A stretch of 15,572 nt of DNA from an uncultured Oxalobacteraceae bacterium (GCA_946478765.1 CAMLDH010000064.1:1-15572); one strand, 5' to 3'; shown: positions 1-6,642, counted from the stretch's first letter. Made by a program: numbers and translations. Notes: a model not told the origin generated them from the letters alone.

Positions 1-8
1 TCGGATCG

Positions 9-60
9 CATGGTGTAGCAGGGGTTTCGTGGGGCATGGTGAAGCAGGGAATTCGTGGAG
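9..60. repeat. Two 26-bp direct repeats at the left edge
   Basis: Two adjacent units, 9-34 and 35-60, match at 22 of 26 positions; both start CATGGTG and contain AGCAGGG and TCGTGG. The second unit runs directly into the palindrome array. The 17 bases at 38-54 match 15 of 17 bases at 8770-8786, so this unit belongs to the same repeat family as the element upstream of prfC. The array may extend beyond the left edge. Confidence 0.7.
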
Positions 61-151
61 CACTGCTCCACGCCTGCGCAACGGTGTCGCCTTGCAAGGC
101 GACACTCCTTTGATCCGCCTGCGGAACGGATTGCGCTTGCAAGCGCAATCC
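54..151. repeat. Array of three perfect palindromes in a conserved framework
   Basis: Three palindromes follow one another. Palindrome A (54-72) has 9-bp arms CGTGGAGCA/TGCTCCACG around one base. Palindrome B (84-105) is perfect, with half-site GTGTCGCCTTG. Palindrome C (128-151) is perfect, with half-site GGATTGCGCTTG. B and C are both centred on CTTGCAAG and are each preceded by CCTGCGNAACGG (73-84 and 118-129). B is followed by TCCTT. The same A-linker-B order recurs at 8786-8841 with different stem sequences. I see no coding function. As RNA the segment would form strong hairpins; as DNA it could extrude cruciforms. Confidence 0.85.
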
Positions 152-214
152 TCTCGGCTGGGATGGGGGTAGTCAGCGTCAATCCCCTCCCAAATCCCAA
201 GAGTGCATTGAAAA

Positions 215-245
215 TTGGCATTTTCTGCCAATCTTTTGATATAAT
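215..245 (+). promoter_or_regulatory. Candidate promoter of the tRNA-Ser gene
   Basis: A perfect TATAAT lies at 240-245, 43 bases before the mature tRNA. TTGGCA at 215-220 is a plausible -35 hexamer, although the 19-bp spacer is longer than usual. An alternative, TTGAAA at 208-213, is too far away. The location fits a precursor-tRNA transcript starting near 252. Confidence 0.55.
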
Positions 246-287
246 CGCAGGCTTCGCTAAAAAGACATGCAGCGAAGGCAGGATTCA

Positions 288-378
288 GGAGAGATGGATG
301 AGTGGTTTAAGTCGCACGCCTGGAAAGCGTGTGTAGGTTCATAGCCTACCGGGGGTTCGAATCCCCCTCTCTCCGCCA
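288..378 (+). tRNA. tRNA-Ser (anticodon GGA), CCA encoded
   Basis: A complete class II tRNA is readable. The acceptor arms GGAGAGA (288-294) and TCTCTCC (368-374) pair fully. They are followed by discriminator G375 and an encoded CCA (376-378). The anticodon stem CACGC/GCGTG (315-319, 327-331) encloses CTGGAAA with anticodon GGA at 322-324, reading UCC and UCU serine codons. The long variable arm (TAGG/CCTA) is typical of tRNA-Ser. The T arm is GGGGG-TTCGAAT-CCCCC. An integrase remnant lies about 70 bases downstream, which fits use of the tRNA 3' end as an attachment site. Confidence 0.97.
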
Positions 379-387
379 AGTAGCACT

Positions 388-416
388 AAACCCGTTGATT
401 TTCAACGGGTTTTTTT
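388..416 (+). terminator. Rho-independent terminator of tRNA-Ser
   Basis: The arms at 388-398 (AAACCCGTTGA) and 402-412 pair over 11 bp around a TTT loop. The T run that starts in the 3' arm continues to 416. The hairpin begins 10 bases after the CCA end, so the tRNA is transcribed alone. Confidence 0.9.
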
Positions 417-446
417 ACGTCTATCACGCGGCAGCGTCTCGGACCG

Positions 447-699
447 GTGTCCCATTTTCTTGGGAAAACCGTCTTGAAACTGCCTTTGCACCTCGCCAAA
501 TCCCGTCATGGGGTTTATTACCTCCGCTTCTCCTATCGCATCGGTTTCACGGTCAAGGAAAAGCGCGTCTCGCTTCAAACCAAAATTGGCTGCACTTGGC
601 AAGATTTGTCTGAGTCGTCGTTTCCTTGACAAGGAAACCGTCCAACAGGAGGTGGCCGCTTATGAGCGGGAGAAAAACGTCGCCGGTGTGCCGATCTAG
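447..699 (+). pseudogene. Frameshifted N-terminal remnant of a tyrosine-type phage integrase
   Basis: The frame that opens with GTG at 447 reads LHLAKSRHGVYYLRF and then EKRVSLQTK. This resembles the N-terminal arm- and core-binding region of tyrosine integrases, where a basic SRHGVYYLR-type strand precedes an SLxTK motif. Near 580 the similarity moves to another frame, which reads PKLAAL and continues to DKETVQQEVAAYERE before a stop at 699. Only about 80 of an expected 350-400 residues are present. The catalytic R-H-R-Y domain is absent, so the gene cannot be functional. Its position, starting 69 bases after a tRNA and reading away from it, is the usual one for an integrase of a tRNA-targeting element. 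Family assignment is by motif recognition only. Confidence 0.55.
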
Positions 700-1199
700 T
701 GGTGATTCACTACTGCAGATAGATGCGCGCATGAAACTGAAAAAGCTCTATCCAGCACCTTCATCTGGTTGATCCACTAGGGGATTATGTGCACGGCGTT
801 AAAACAAGCAATGGGATAGCTGCACAATGATCGTAATGCTTACGGCGGCACTTGCTGCAATACAAAGAACCGCATGCAGTTTGTTTTTGTTGATATTTGG
901 AAAGCGCATATGGTTGGTCCAGTCACTTGATGGAGTGCAAAACCTTCGCGCAGCATAGCACGCCATAAATGGAAATTGCATTAGTGCCCTGAATCATTCA
1001 GTCGCTCTAATAATTTAGGGGCAAGATCACCAGACAACGAACTTCCGTGTTGTTCAGGATATTAAAGTTTCAGTACGTTATTACCTTGCTTGCGTTAGAG
1101 TAATCGTATTGCAGTAGAAAAATCCGAATTCACGGGATAAGACCGGACAAGATACCGGCGCTCATGAAAAGTCCAGTTTTATAAGGAGGCAAGGCCAAC
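700..1199. other. Gene-free AT-rich stretch after the integrase remnant
   Basis: No convincing gene is visible on either strand. CTAGTGG (696-702) and CCACTAG (774-780) form a short inverted pair around the start of the stretch. Base composition is visibly more AT-rich than in the genes further right. This suggests decayed foreign DNA between the integrase remnant and the next gene. No second copy of the tRNA 3' end was found here, so the far boundary of any former element is not defined. Confidence 0.4.
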
Positions 1200-1490
1200 A
1201 TGTATTTAGACCATCCTAAAATTACATCCACTAATAGCGTTACGGAGCCGGATCGTATTGAAAGGCTGAATCGGGTATACGGTTATGTGGTCGGCTTGGC
1301 GGATCGTGCCGGCAATGCCAAATGCATTGCCAAGTTAGCGCAGATTCATGATCATAAAGGCACTTTAATTGTCATGTGGTATGAAAAGCCAACCACTGCA
1401 GAAAAAACATTTTTTGCCAAAGCGTGGAAGAGTCTGATTGGCGACGGAACGACGAATGTCGAGCATGAGATGCAGCCGCAAGGCACTTAA
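1200..1490 (+). CDS. Hypothetical protein, 96 aa
   Basis: I do not recognise this protein. The start is well supported: TAAGGAGG at 1182-1189 is a strong Shine-Dalgarno sequence 10 bases before the ATG. The product is small and soluble, without a signal peptide or membrane segment. The middle (about residues 22-60) reads LNRVYGYVVGLADRAGNAKCIAKLAQIHDHKGTL in pieces that suggest an alternating helix and strand fold. The C-terminal third contains TFFAKAWKSLIGD. There are two histidines close together (HDH near residue 50) and one central cysteine, but no recognisable active site. It stands alone between AT-rich DNA and a convergent gene pair. The strong ribosome binding site argues that it is translated. 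It may belong to former mobile DNA or be a lineage-specific gene. Confidence 0.65.
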   Translation: MYLDHPKITSTNSVTEPDRIERLNRVYGYVVGLADRAGNAKCIAKLAQIHDHKGTLIVMWYEKPTTAEKTFFAKAWKSLIGDGTTNVEHEMQPQGT

Positions 1491-1619
1491 GAACGTGCAT
1501 GACAGAAGAAGGAGAAACAGGAGAAACGGCAGTACAGTACATATAGCCGCCTGCCGCTGGCATTCCTTTTCTGCCGTGTCTCGCTCCCTGTGCACTGTCG
1601 GCAGTGACGCTTGACCGTC

Positions 1620-1640
1620 AGCCAAGGTCGGCACTTGGCT
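1620..1640. other. Short inverted repeat downstream of the 96-aa gene
   Basis: AGCCAAG (1620-1626) and CTTGGCT (1634-1640) form a 7-bp stem with a 7-base loop. A smaller TGACG/CGTCA pair lies just upstream. No T run follows, so if this ends transcription of the 96-aa gene it is not a standard intrinsic terminator. Confidence 0.3.
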
Positions 1641-1700
1641 CCTCGTGCACCATTGCAACAAAAACCCATCCAATCAATCACTTGCAGAGAAATCAGCATG

Positions 1701-1737
1701 GTTATCAACAGGCTTAACCACAATTATTGTGGGTAAC
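1701..1737. promoter_or_regulatory. DnaA-box module 1 (three boxes in 37 bp)
   Basis: The module contains TTATCAACA (1702-1710, plus), TTAACCACA (1714-1722, plus) and TGTGGGTAA (1728-1736, which is TTACCCACA on the minus strand). Each differs by one base from the DnaA box TTATCCACA. Spacers are 3 and 5 bp; the second and third boxes face each other around TTATT-type DNA. The 37-bp unit matches module 2 at 29 of 37 positions with the same order, orientation and spacing. Confidence 0.6.
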
Positions 1738-1804
1738 TTTTGATATTTGTCAGCAGTGTTATGGATTGTGTCCTATTTTGTGCCATCGGAATAAATATTC
1801 AACG

Positions 1805-1817
1805 GATCAACGGGTTA
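1805..1817 (+). promoter_or_regulatory. Candidate IHF binding site between the DnaA-box modules
   Basis: GATCAACGGGTTA matches the IHF core WATCAANNNNTTR at all specified positions except the first. The AT-rich AATAAATATT lies directly 5', as is common at IHF sites. It ends 16 bases before module 2. A single 13-bp match is weak alone; the position beside DnaA boxes is what makes it notable. Confidence 0.4.
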
Positions 1818-1833
1818 CAGAGTAATCAACCCG

Positions 1834-1870
1834 GTTATCCACAAGCTTGCCCACAATTGCTGTGAATAAC
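1834..1870. promoter_or_regulatory. DnaA-box module 2 (three boxes in 37 bp)
   Basis: The module contains the exact consensus TTATCCACA (1835-1843, plus), TTGCCCACA (1847-1855, plus, two changes) and TGTGAATAA (1861-1869, TTATTCACA on the minus strand, matching TTATNCACA). Order, orientation and spacing equal those of module 1, 133 bp upstream. Both modules lie in the 439-bp gap between the ends of two convergent genes, so control of a flanking promoter is unlikely. No dnaA, dnaN, gyrB or plasmid rep gene is in the window. Confidence 0.7.
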
Positions 1871-1929
1871 ATTTGACGCTCGTCAATCCAGTTGACAGCT
1901 TGCGCTGTGCATCGCGTTTTGCCAATGAC

Positions 1930-2181
1930 TCATGATTTGAACGGATTATCGATATTGTCCGTGGGGGCAATTGAAATACGATCCGGCAGATGCTCCGCCT
2001 GGAGTGCGGCAACCGTATCGTCAATCAAGGTTTTCAATTCCTTTGCGATTGCCAGGCCGGCTTTGTCTTTCGTAATCGTCAGTGAACCGTAAAGTTCAAT
2101 GCGGTCGAGCCTGTTCTCGACAGTCAGATCGGTAATGGCAATCGAATCTTCTTCGTTCTGGAATGGTTTGATGGTAGGCAT
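1930..2181 (-). CDS. Conserved-looking hypothetical protein, 83 aa
   Basis: I cannot assign a function. The protein is acidic and soluble, with no signal peptide or membrane segment. The N-terminal half reads as beta strands (residues about 14-37, including ENRLDRIELYGSLTITKD). A helix follows (about 40-62, GLAIAKELKTLIDDTVAAL). This looks like a compact folded domain rather than a chance frame, and codon use resembles its neighbours. No clear Shine-Dalgarno sequence precedes the ATG, so the start is less certain. It begins 65 bases downstream of the nuclease stop on the same strand and may be cotranscribed with it. Its role relative to the nuclease is unknown; an inhibitor or partner is conceivable, but nothing in the sequence shows it. 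Confidence 0.6.
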   Translation of the reverse strand: MPTIKPFQNEEDSIAITDLTVENRLDRIELYGSLTITKDKAGLAIAKELKTLIDDTVAALQAEHLPDRISIAPTDNIDNPFKS

Positions 2182-2246
2182 GGTTTTATGTGATCGATTT
2201 GGTGCGATGCGTGAATCCCTGTTGTTGCAAAATAAATCCTGTCAGG

Positions 2247-3050
2247 TTACGACAATGCCTCCGTCTCGCGCGGCTTGGGCATTTTACGGCCGTGGGAAGT
2301 TGGTTCAGGCAAGTCCATCTTCGCTTCCTTGATCCGGGCGTCGGCGTTCGGCAGAAAATCGATGCCGACTCGCTTTTCCAGTTCTGCAAGCGAGACGGTT
2401 TGGTATTCCGATCCGCGGACATTCGGCGCCACATACGCGGCCGCTTCCCGCCGAACCGGATCGTAAATGACTTTGAATACATGCGTGGGGACCAGCACAC
2501 GAGCGTTGATGCGCTGAATCGAGCTGCCCTCGAAAATAGGGCCGGTAATCACATATAACTCTCCTTCCTGGCGCGCTAGTTTTCTGGTGCTTTCCTCGAT
2601 GCCGGCCCACAGATTCTGGTTGTTGTTGGGATCTTGCGGGATCATGTTTGCCAATGAAAAACTTTCGTATTGCGTGGTCGCGTTCGGCATGTCGCCGGAT
2701 GGACTCATGTGTCCGCGATCGAATCCAGAGCGGGCGTAGTCGCGTAGTTCGGCGCGATCTTCGGCGGGCAGACGCTCTTCCGGATGAAATGTGTTCTGGC
2801 GCTTCATTGCCTTGCTTTCAATAACGCGCTCGGCGGTCAAATGTTCAGCCGACCATAGCGGCGTATGCGTTACGCCGGAATGCATGACTGCATAGCCTTC
2901 AAAACATAACAGTCTTGTTCTCGGCGCCAGTTTTTGATTAATGAATACGGGCGCTTTGCCATTGGCGAAATGCTCGGGACACTGGTTGGGCTGGGTACAC
3001 GATGTGGTGCTGACAAGCAGCGCGATGAAAAACAGCAAGATCCTTTTCAT
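2247..3050 (-). CDS. Exported DNA/RNA non-specific endonuclease (NucA/Serratia type)
   Basis: This is a metal-dependent nuclease of the beta-beta-alpha-metal endonuclease family, which cleaves DNA and RNA without strong sequence preference. DRGH at residues 111-114 carries the expected general-base histidine. NMIPQ (135-139) followed by N144 and W148 matches the Asn metal-ligand region. The start at 3050 is preferred over an in-frame upstream ATG because AAGGAAAT lies just before it and the protein then begins with a clean signal sequence (MKRILLFFIALLVSTTSC). Cys18 follows TTS, a poor lipobox, so either a lipoprotein or an ordinary secreted enzyme is possible. At 267 aa it is a normal length. 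The 24 residues before the stop are Pro/Lys/Glu-rich and probably flexible. Likely roles are extracellular or periplasmic nucleic acid degradation. Confidence 0.88.
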   Translation of the reverse strand: MKRILLFFIALLVSTTSCTQPNQCPEHFANGKAPVFINQKLAPRTRLLCFEGYAVMHSGVTHTPLWSAEHLTAERVIESKAMKRQNTFHPEERLPAEDRAELRDYARSGFDRGHMSPSGDMPNATTQYESFSLANMIPQDPNNNQNLWAGIEESTRKLARQEGELYVITGPIFEGSSIQRINARVLVPTHVFKVIYDPVRREAAAYVAPNVRGSEYQTVSLAELEKRVGIDFLPNADARIKEAKMDLPEPTSHGRKMPKPRETEALS

Positions 3051-3226
3051 GCGGATTTCCTTCGCTGGAAGCCACATCACGTATCAGTGGCGACGCGCGC
3101 ATAGGGCGCTTCGCACAAGAAAAAATTGGATTAATCGGCAGGACGGAAGTTCGAAACGCAGCTTGTGCCCGCTTGTCAGCAAGGGCGGAAGTGAGACGGA
3201 AGGGATTGGCGCACTGGGTGCGGTGT

Positions 3227-3363
3227 CGGTCTCGTATCCGAGACCGCGAACGGGCGTGTGACTGATGAATTAATAAGGGGTAACGCCTGTTTATTGTGCT
3301 TGCGCAAACTCCGCGTTCCCCTTGCGAATTAACATACTATCTATTCATACCCCTCCCTGGGGT
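3227..3363 (+). ncRNA. Structured segment ahead of an unassigned terminator: possible small RNA or leader
   Basis: Successive hairpins are readable on the plus strand. CGGTCTCG/CGAGACCG (3227-3246) has a TATC loop. AAGGGG plus AACGC (3275-3286) pairs with GCGTT plus CCCCTT (3313-3323) through one bulged T, with a further inner stem. ACCCC/GGGGT (3349-3363) closes around TCCCT. AGGGGTA (3276-3282) can alternatively pair with TACCCCT (3348-3354), excluding two of the other stems. A strong terminator follows at 3370-3402. No open frame with a ribosome binding site uses it. Either a small RNA ends here, or this is the attenuated leader of the lipoprotein gene. No known riboswitch consensus was recognised. 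Confidence 0.35.
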
Positions 3364-3369
3364 TGTTTT

Positions 3370-3402
3370 GCCCGCAGAGTGCAAACTCTGCGGGCTTTTT
3401 TT
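3370..3402 (+). terminator. Strong intrinsic terminator without an obvious upstream gene
   Basis: The arms at 3370-3380 (GCCCGCAGAGT) and 3385-3395 pair perfectly over 11 bp with a GCAA loop, followed by seven T residues. It works only in the plus direction, since the other side lacks a T run. The nearest upstream gene is on the minus strand, so the transcript it ends is unannotated. Confidence 0.88.
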
Positions 3403-3485
3403 CGAATACGTCATTCGCCATCCATTTACATTCGGCAATTTTGTTGATACGTTGCGAGACATATCCCTGTCAACGAAAACACCGA

Positions 3486-4151
3486 ATGAAGAATATCCCG
3501 CATAGAAATGGCAAGGCCGCGCAGCGCTTTGCATCCGCGCGTCTGGCATCGATCACCCTGCTGGCATTGACGCTTGCCGGATGCGCCAGCCTCAGCCCGC
3601 AGCAATGCAAGAATGCCGATTGGCGCCAGATCGGTCTGGCTGACGGCGCCAACGGCGCGTCCGCCGCACGCATCGACGAACACGCGAAAGCATGTGCCGA
3701 ATATGGCGTCCATCCCAATCTGGATGCGTATTTAAGAGGCCGCAGTCAAGGCTTGCTCAACTATTGCCAGGCTGAGAATGGATTTGCGCTCGGTCGTCGC
3801 GCCAGCGAACACAACGTGGCCGATTGCCCGGAAAACCTGAAGCCGGCATTCCTCGATCAATATCATCGCGGCAGTCAAATTCATTCGCTCGAAGAGGAGA
3901 TCAGGAATTACCAATATCGCATCGATCGCAATCGCAAGGATATTCGCCATGACGATGAGCGCATTGCGGAGATCAAGACTGAATTGCGGAAGGACGGTTT
4001 GCCGACCGATCGCCGTGCGGTGCTGTTGTCCGAGTTTGAGCGACTGGTGGAGAACAAGGATGCGCTCAAGCGCACCAGTTCGTCGCTGCAGCGAGAGATG
4101 GATCGGCTGGAGACAAGGGTGCGCGTGAAATTGCGAGAGTTCGGGCAATAG
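3486..4151 (+). CDS. DUF2799-like lipoprotein with C-terminal coiled coil
   Basis: The protein has 221 aa. A basic N-region of about 20 residues precedes a hydrophobic stretch ending in LAGC, a good lipobox with Cys33, so it should be a membrane-anchored lipoprotein. Residues about 45-125 show the spaced pattern of DUF2799: WRQIGLADG, an Ala/His/Cys-rich segment, YLRGRSQGLLNYC, NGFALGRR, then DQYHRG. Three cysteines in this part may form disulfides. From about 135 to 215 the sequence is charged and heptad-like, as in a coiled coil. The family has no established biochemical function; envelope maintenance is a guess. The ATG at 3486 is chosen because it gives the signal peptide; its Shine-Dalgarno sequence is weak. 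The gene lies 83 bases after a strong terminator. Confidence 0.75.
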   Translation: MKNIPHRNGKAAQRFASARLASITLLALTLAGCASLSPQQCKNADWRQIGLADGANGASAARIDEHAKACAEYGVHPNLDAYLRGRSQGLLNYCQAENGFALGRRASEHNVADCPENLKPAFLDQYHRGSQIHSLEEEIRNYQYRIDRNRKDIRHDDERIAEIKTELRKDGLPTDRRAVLLSEFERLVENKDALKRTSSSLQREMDRLETRVRVKLREFGQ

Positions 4152-4356
4152 CACGCTGTCGGTTAACACCTTGTCATTCTTGTTACGCAGCCGCACATCA
4201 TTTCACCTGCGCGTGCGCCGCCTTTCCATAGTGATGTTCAATCACGCAAGGCGATGTTCTTGTGCAATGCCCCCGTCTACCGCGAGACAAATCGGGAAGC
4301 TGTTTCGTGCACGTTCCCCAGTCAGCGGTAACGACTTGCACTAAAGATTCTTTCCG

Positions 4357-4370
4357 CGGGAACGTTTCCG
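4357..4370. promoter_or_regulatory. Possible LacI-family operator
   Basis: CGGGAACGTTTCCG is a 14-bp inverted repeat with one mismatched pair, centred on AACGTT, the type of centre seen in many LacI-family sites. It lies 68 bases before the GH1/RmlD fusion start, and sugar-hydrolase genes are frequent targets of such repressors. No regulator gene is present in the window, and I could not place a convincing -35/-10 pair around it. Confidence 0.25.
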
Positions 4371-4437
4371 AAATTTGCCAGTCATTTAGCTGTGCTGTCC
4401 TGCACGATGCCGCGCAAACTTTCCCTCCTTCCTGATC

Positions 4438-6642
4438 ATGAATCAAACAACATCAAACACACTGCCCGCAGCAATGCCGGGCGGGAGCCCGCTCGAAGTT
4501 TGGGGCGGCCTCGAATGCACGGTAGTGCGCTTGCGCGACAGCTTCCGCAATCAAATTATCGAGACCGGCCATGCCGACCGCATCGAAGATCTCGATGCGA
4601 TTGCGGCGCTTGGCATCAAGGCATTGCGCTATCCGGTGTTATGGGAAACGATCGCGCCGGATCATCCCGATATTTTGCACTGGTGCTGGCATGATGAGCG
4701 ATTGGAACGTTTGCGTGAGTTGGGCATCGCACCGATAGCCGGTTTGGTGCATCATGGCAGCGGTCCGCGCTATACCAATTTGCTCGACCCGAAATTTCCG
4801 CAACTATTGGCCGTCCACGCGGAACGCGTCGCCGCCCGTTACCCGTGGATCGAGATGTTTACGCCGGTGAACGAACCGTTGACCACCGCGCGTTTCAGCG
4901 GTTTGTATGGGCACTGGTATCCGCATCGCAGTGATACGCGCACGATGCTGCGCGCATTGGTCAATCAGTGTCGCGCGACGGTCTTGTCGATGCGCGCGAT
5001 CCGCCGCATCACGTCGGCTGCGAGGCTGGTCCAGACCGAGGATCTGGGCAAGGCATTCAGCACGCCTGAACTGAAGTATCAGGCCGACTACGAAAACGAG
5101 CGCCGCTGGTTGAGCCTGGATCTGTTATGCGGGCGCGTCGATCAACATCATCCGTGGTACAAGACCTTCCTCAAGGTGGGTATCGACAAGCGTGAGCTGA
5201 GCTTTTTTATGGAAGCGGATTGCAAGCCCGATATCGTCGGCATCAATCACTACCTGACGAGCGAGCGTTTTCTCGACCAGCGCCTGCGGCGTTATCCGGA
5301 GTTTATCCAGAGTTGCAATGCGCATCCGCGCTATGCCGACGTGCAGGCGGCACGCGTCGAACTGCCGGAAGGATTGACCGGTCCCGAACATCGGCTGCGC
5401 GAAGCATGGGAACGGTATCGTTTACCGATGGCGATCACCGAAGCGCATTATGGCGGTTCGCGCGACGAGCAGTTGCGCTGGTTGATGGAGATGTGGGATG
5501 CGGCGCGCACATTACGCGCGGAGGGCGCCGACATTCGCGCGTTCACCGTGTGGTCGATATTGGGTTGCGTCGACTGGAACACGCTGTTGACGCAAAAGAA
5601 CGGCTTTTATGAAAGCGGCGTGTTCGATGTGCGCAGCGATCCGCCGCGACCCACGGCACTGGCCGCGGCCACGGCTTCTTTGGCGAAGACCGGCGAGTTC
5701 GATCATCCGGTGCTGGAACAGGCGGGCTGGTGGCGGCGCGAGGGCCGCTTCCTGCATGCGCCGTCGCGCCCTGCGGCAAGTAGCGGACGAACCGAACCAT
5801 TGCGGCGTCTCGCCATCACGGGCAGTAGCGGCACGCTCGGCCAGGCTTTTTCACGCGTTTGCAAAACGCGCGGTATCGCCCATGATTTGCTGACCCGTGC
5901 CGACATGGATATTGCCGATCCGGCATCGGTGGAGGCGGCGCTCGCCAGACGGCGTCCGTGGGCAGTGGTCAATGCGGCCGGTTATGTGCGCGTGGCCGAT
6001 GCGGTGCGCGACGCCGAGCGGTGCTACCGCGAGAATGCGCATGGCGCCGAAGTGCTGGCCAAGGCCTGCGCCAGACTCGGTATTCCCTATGTGACTTTTT
6101 CGTCCGACCTGGTGTTCGACGGTTCGCTCGGGCGCGCCTATGTGGAAAGCGATCGAATTTCGCCTGCCTGTACCTACGGCCGCAGCAAGGCCGATGCCGA
6201 GCGGCGGGTGGCGGATGCCTGGTCCAAGGCGCTGGTGGTGCGCACCAGCGCCTTCTTCGGCCCCTGGGATCGCTACAACTTCGTGCACGGCGTATTGCGC
6301 GACCTCGCGCAGGGGCGCGAAGTACAGGCGAGCGGCCAATCGCTGGTGTCGCCTACTTATGTGCCGGACCTGGCGCATGCGGCGTTGGATCTGTTGATCG
6401 ATGGCGCCACCGGGATTTGGCATCTTGCCAACAAGGGCGAGATTTCATGGCATGACCTGGCAGCGACTGTTGCGCAGGAGGCCGGCGTCGATAGCGCGGC
6501 ATTGGTCAAGATCGGCGGCGGCAGAAGTGGGATGACCGCTTTATCCAGTGAGAGAGGTTTGATCATGCCGTCGCTGAATGACGCAATTCAACGCTTTGTG
6601 CTTGAGTGCAGTGTGGCATGGCAAGAAAAAGCGGCGGCGTAA
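4438..6642 (+). CDS. Fusion of a GH1-like glycosidase and an RmlD-like sugar-nucleotide reductase
   Basis: The 734-aa protein has two domains. Residues about 20-420 resemble a clan-A (GH1-like) TIM barrel. TPVNEP at 142-147 supplies the acid/base Glu146, and ITEAH at 333-337 supplies a likely nucleophile Glu335. Residues about 455-725 form a Rossmann reductase like RmlD (dTDP-4-dehydrorhamnose reductase). It has GSSGTLG at 462-468 for NAD(P) binding, SSD at 555-557, and the catalytic pair Tyr580/Lys584 in YGRSK. PTYVPDLA at 639-646 is typical of the family. The Pro/Ala/Ser-rich stretch near 440-455 is the linker. There is no signal peptide, so both activities should be cytoplasmic. Substrates are not predictable from sequence. 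The GH2 gene follows 159 bp later on the same strand. No Shine-Dalgarno sequence precedes the chosen ATG, so the start is uncertain by a few residues. Confidence 0.85.
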   Translation: MNQTTSNTLPAAMPGGSPLEVWGGLECTVVRLRDSFRNQIIETGHADRIEDLDAIAALGIKALRYPVLWETIAPDHPDILHWCWHDERLERLRELGIAPIAGLVHHGSGPRYTNLLDPKFPQLLAVHAERVAARYPWIEMFTPVNEPLTTARFSGLYGHWYPHRSDTRTMLRALVNQCRATVLSMRAIRRITSAARLVQTEDLGKAFSTPELKYQADYENERRWLSLDLLCGRVDQHHPWYKTFLKVGIDKRELSFFMEADCKPDIVGINHYLTSERFLDQRLRRYPEFIQSCNAHPRYADVQAARVELPEGLTGPEHRLREAWERYRLPMAITEAHYGGSRDEQLRWLMEMWDAARTLRAEGADIRAFTVWSILGCVDWNTLLTQKNGFYESGVFDVRSDPPRPTALAAATASLAKTGEFDHPVLEQAGWWRREGRFLHAPSRPAASSGRTEPLRRLAITGSSGTLGQAFSRVCKTRGIAHDLLTRADMDIADPASVEAALARRRPWAVVNAAGYVRVADAVRDAERCYRENAHGAEVLAKACARLGIPYVTFSSDLVFDGSLGRAYVESDRISPACTYGRSKADAERRVADAWSKALVVRTSAFFGPWDRYNFVHGVLRDLAQGREVQASGQSLVSPTYVPDLAHAALDLLIDGATGIWHLANKGEISWHDLAATVAQEAGVDSAALVKIGGGRSGMTALSSERGLIMPSLNDAIQRFVLECSVAWQEKAAA

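Noticed and set aside
54..151. Possible CRISPR array
   Set aside because: The repeats are palindromes with short conserved linkers, not identical repeats separated by unique spacers, and no cas genes are present.
799..981. Minus-strand 60-codon frame with a hydrophobic C-terminal half
   Set aside because: No ribosome binding site, odd composition and AT-rich noncoding context; I cannot support it as a gene.
1701..1870. Ordinary chromosomal oriC
   Set aside because: No dnaA, dnaN, rpmH, gyrB, parAB or gidA gene is in the window and no AT-rich repeat array was recognised; kept only as one alternative in the finding.
3262..3268. CTGATGA, identical to the hammerhead ribozyme core box
   Set aside because: The required stem II and following GAAA are absent and no cleavage-site context is visible; this is a chance heptamer.
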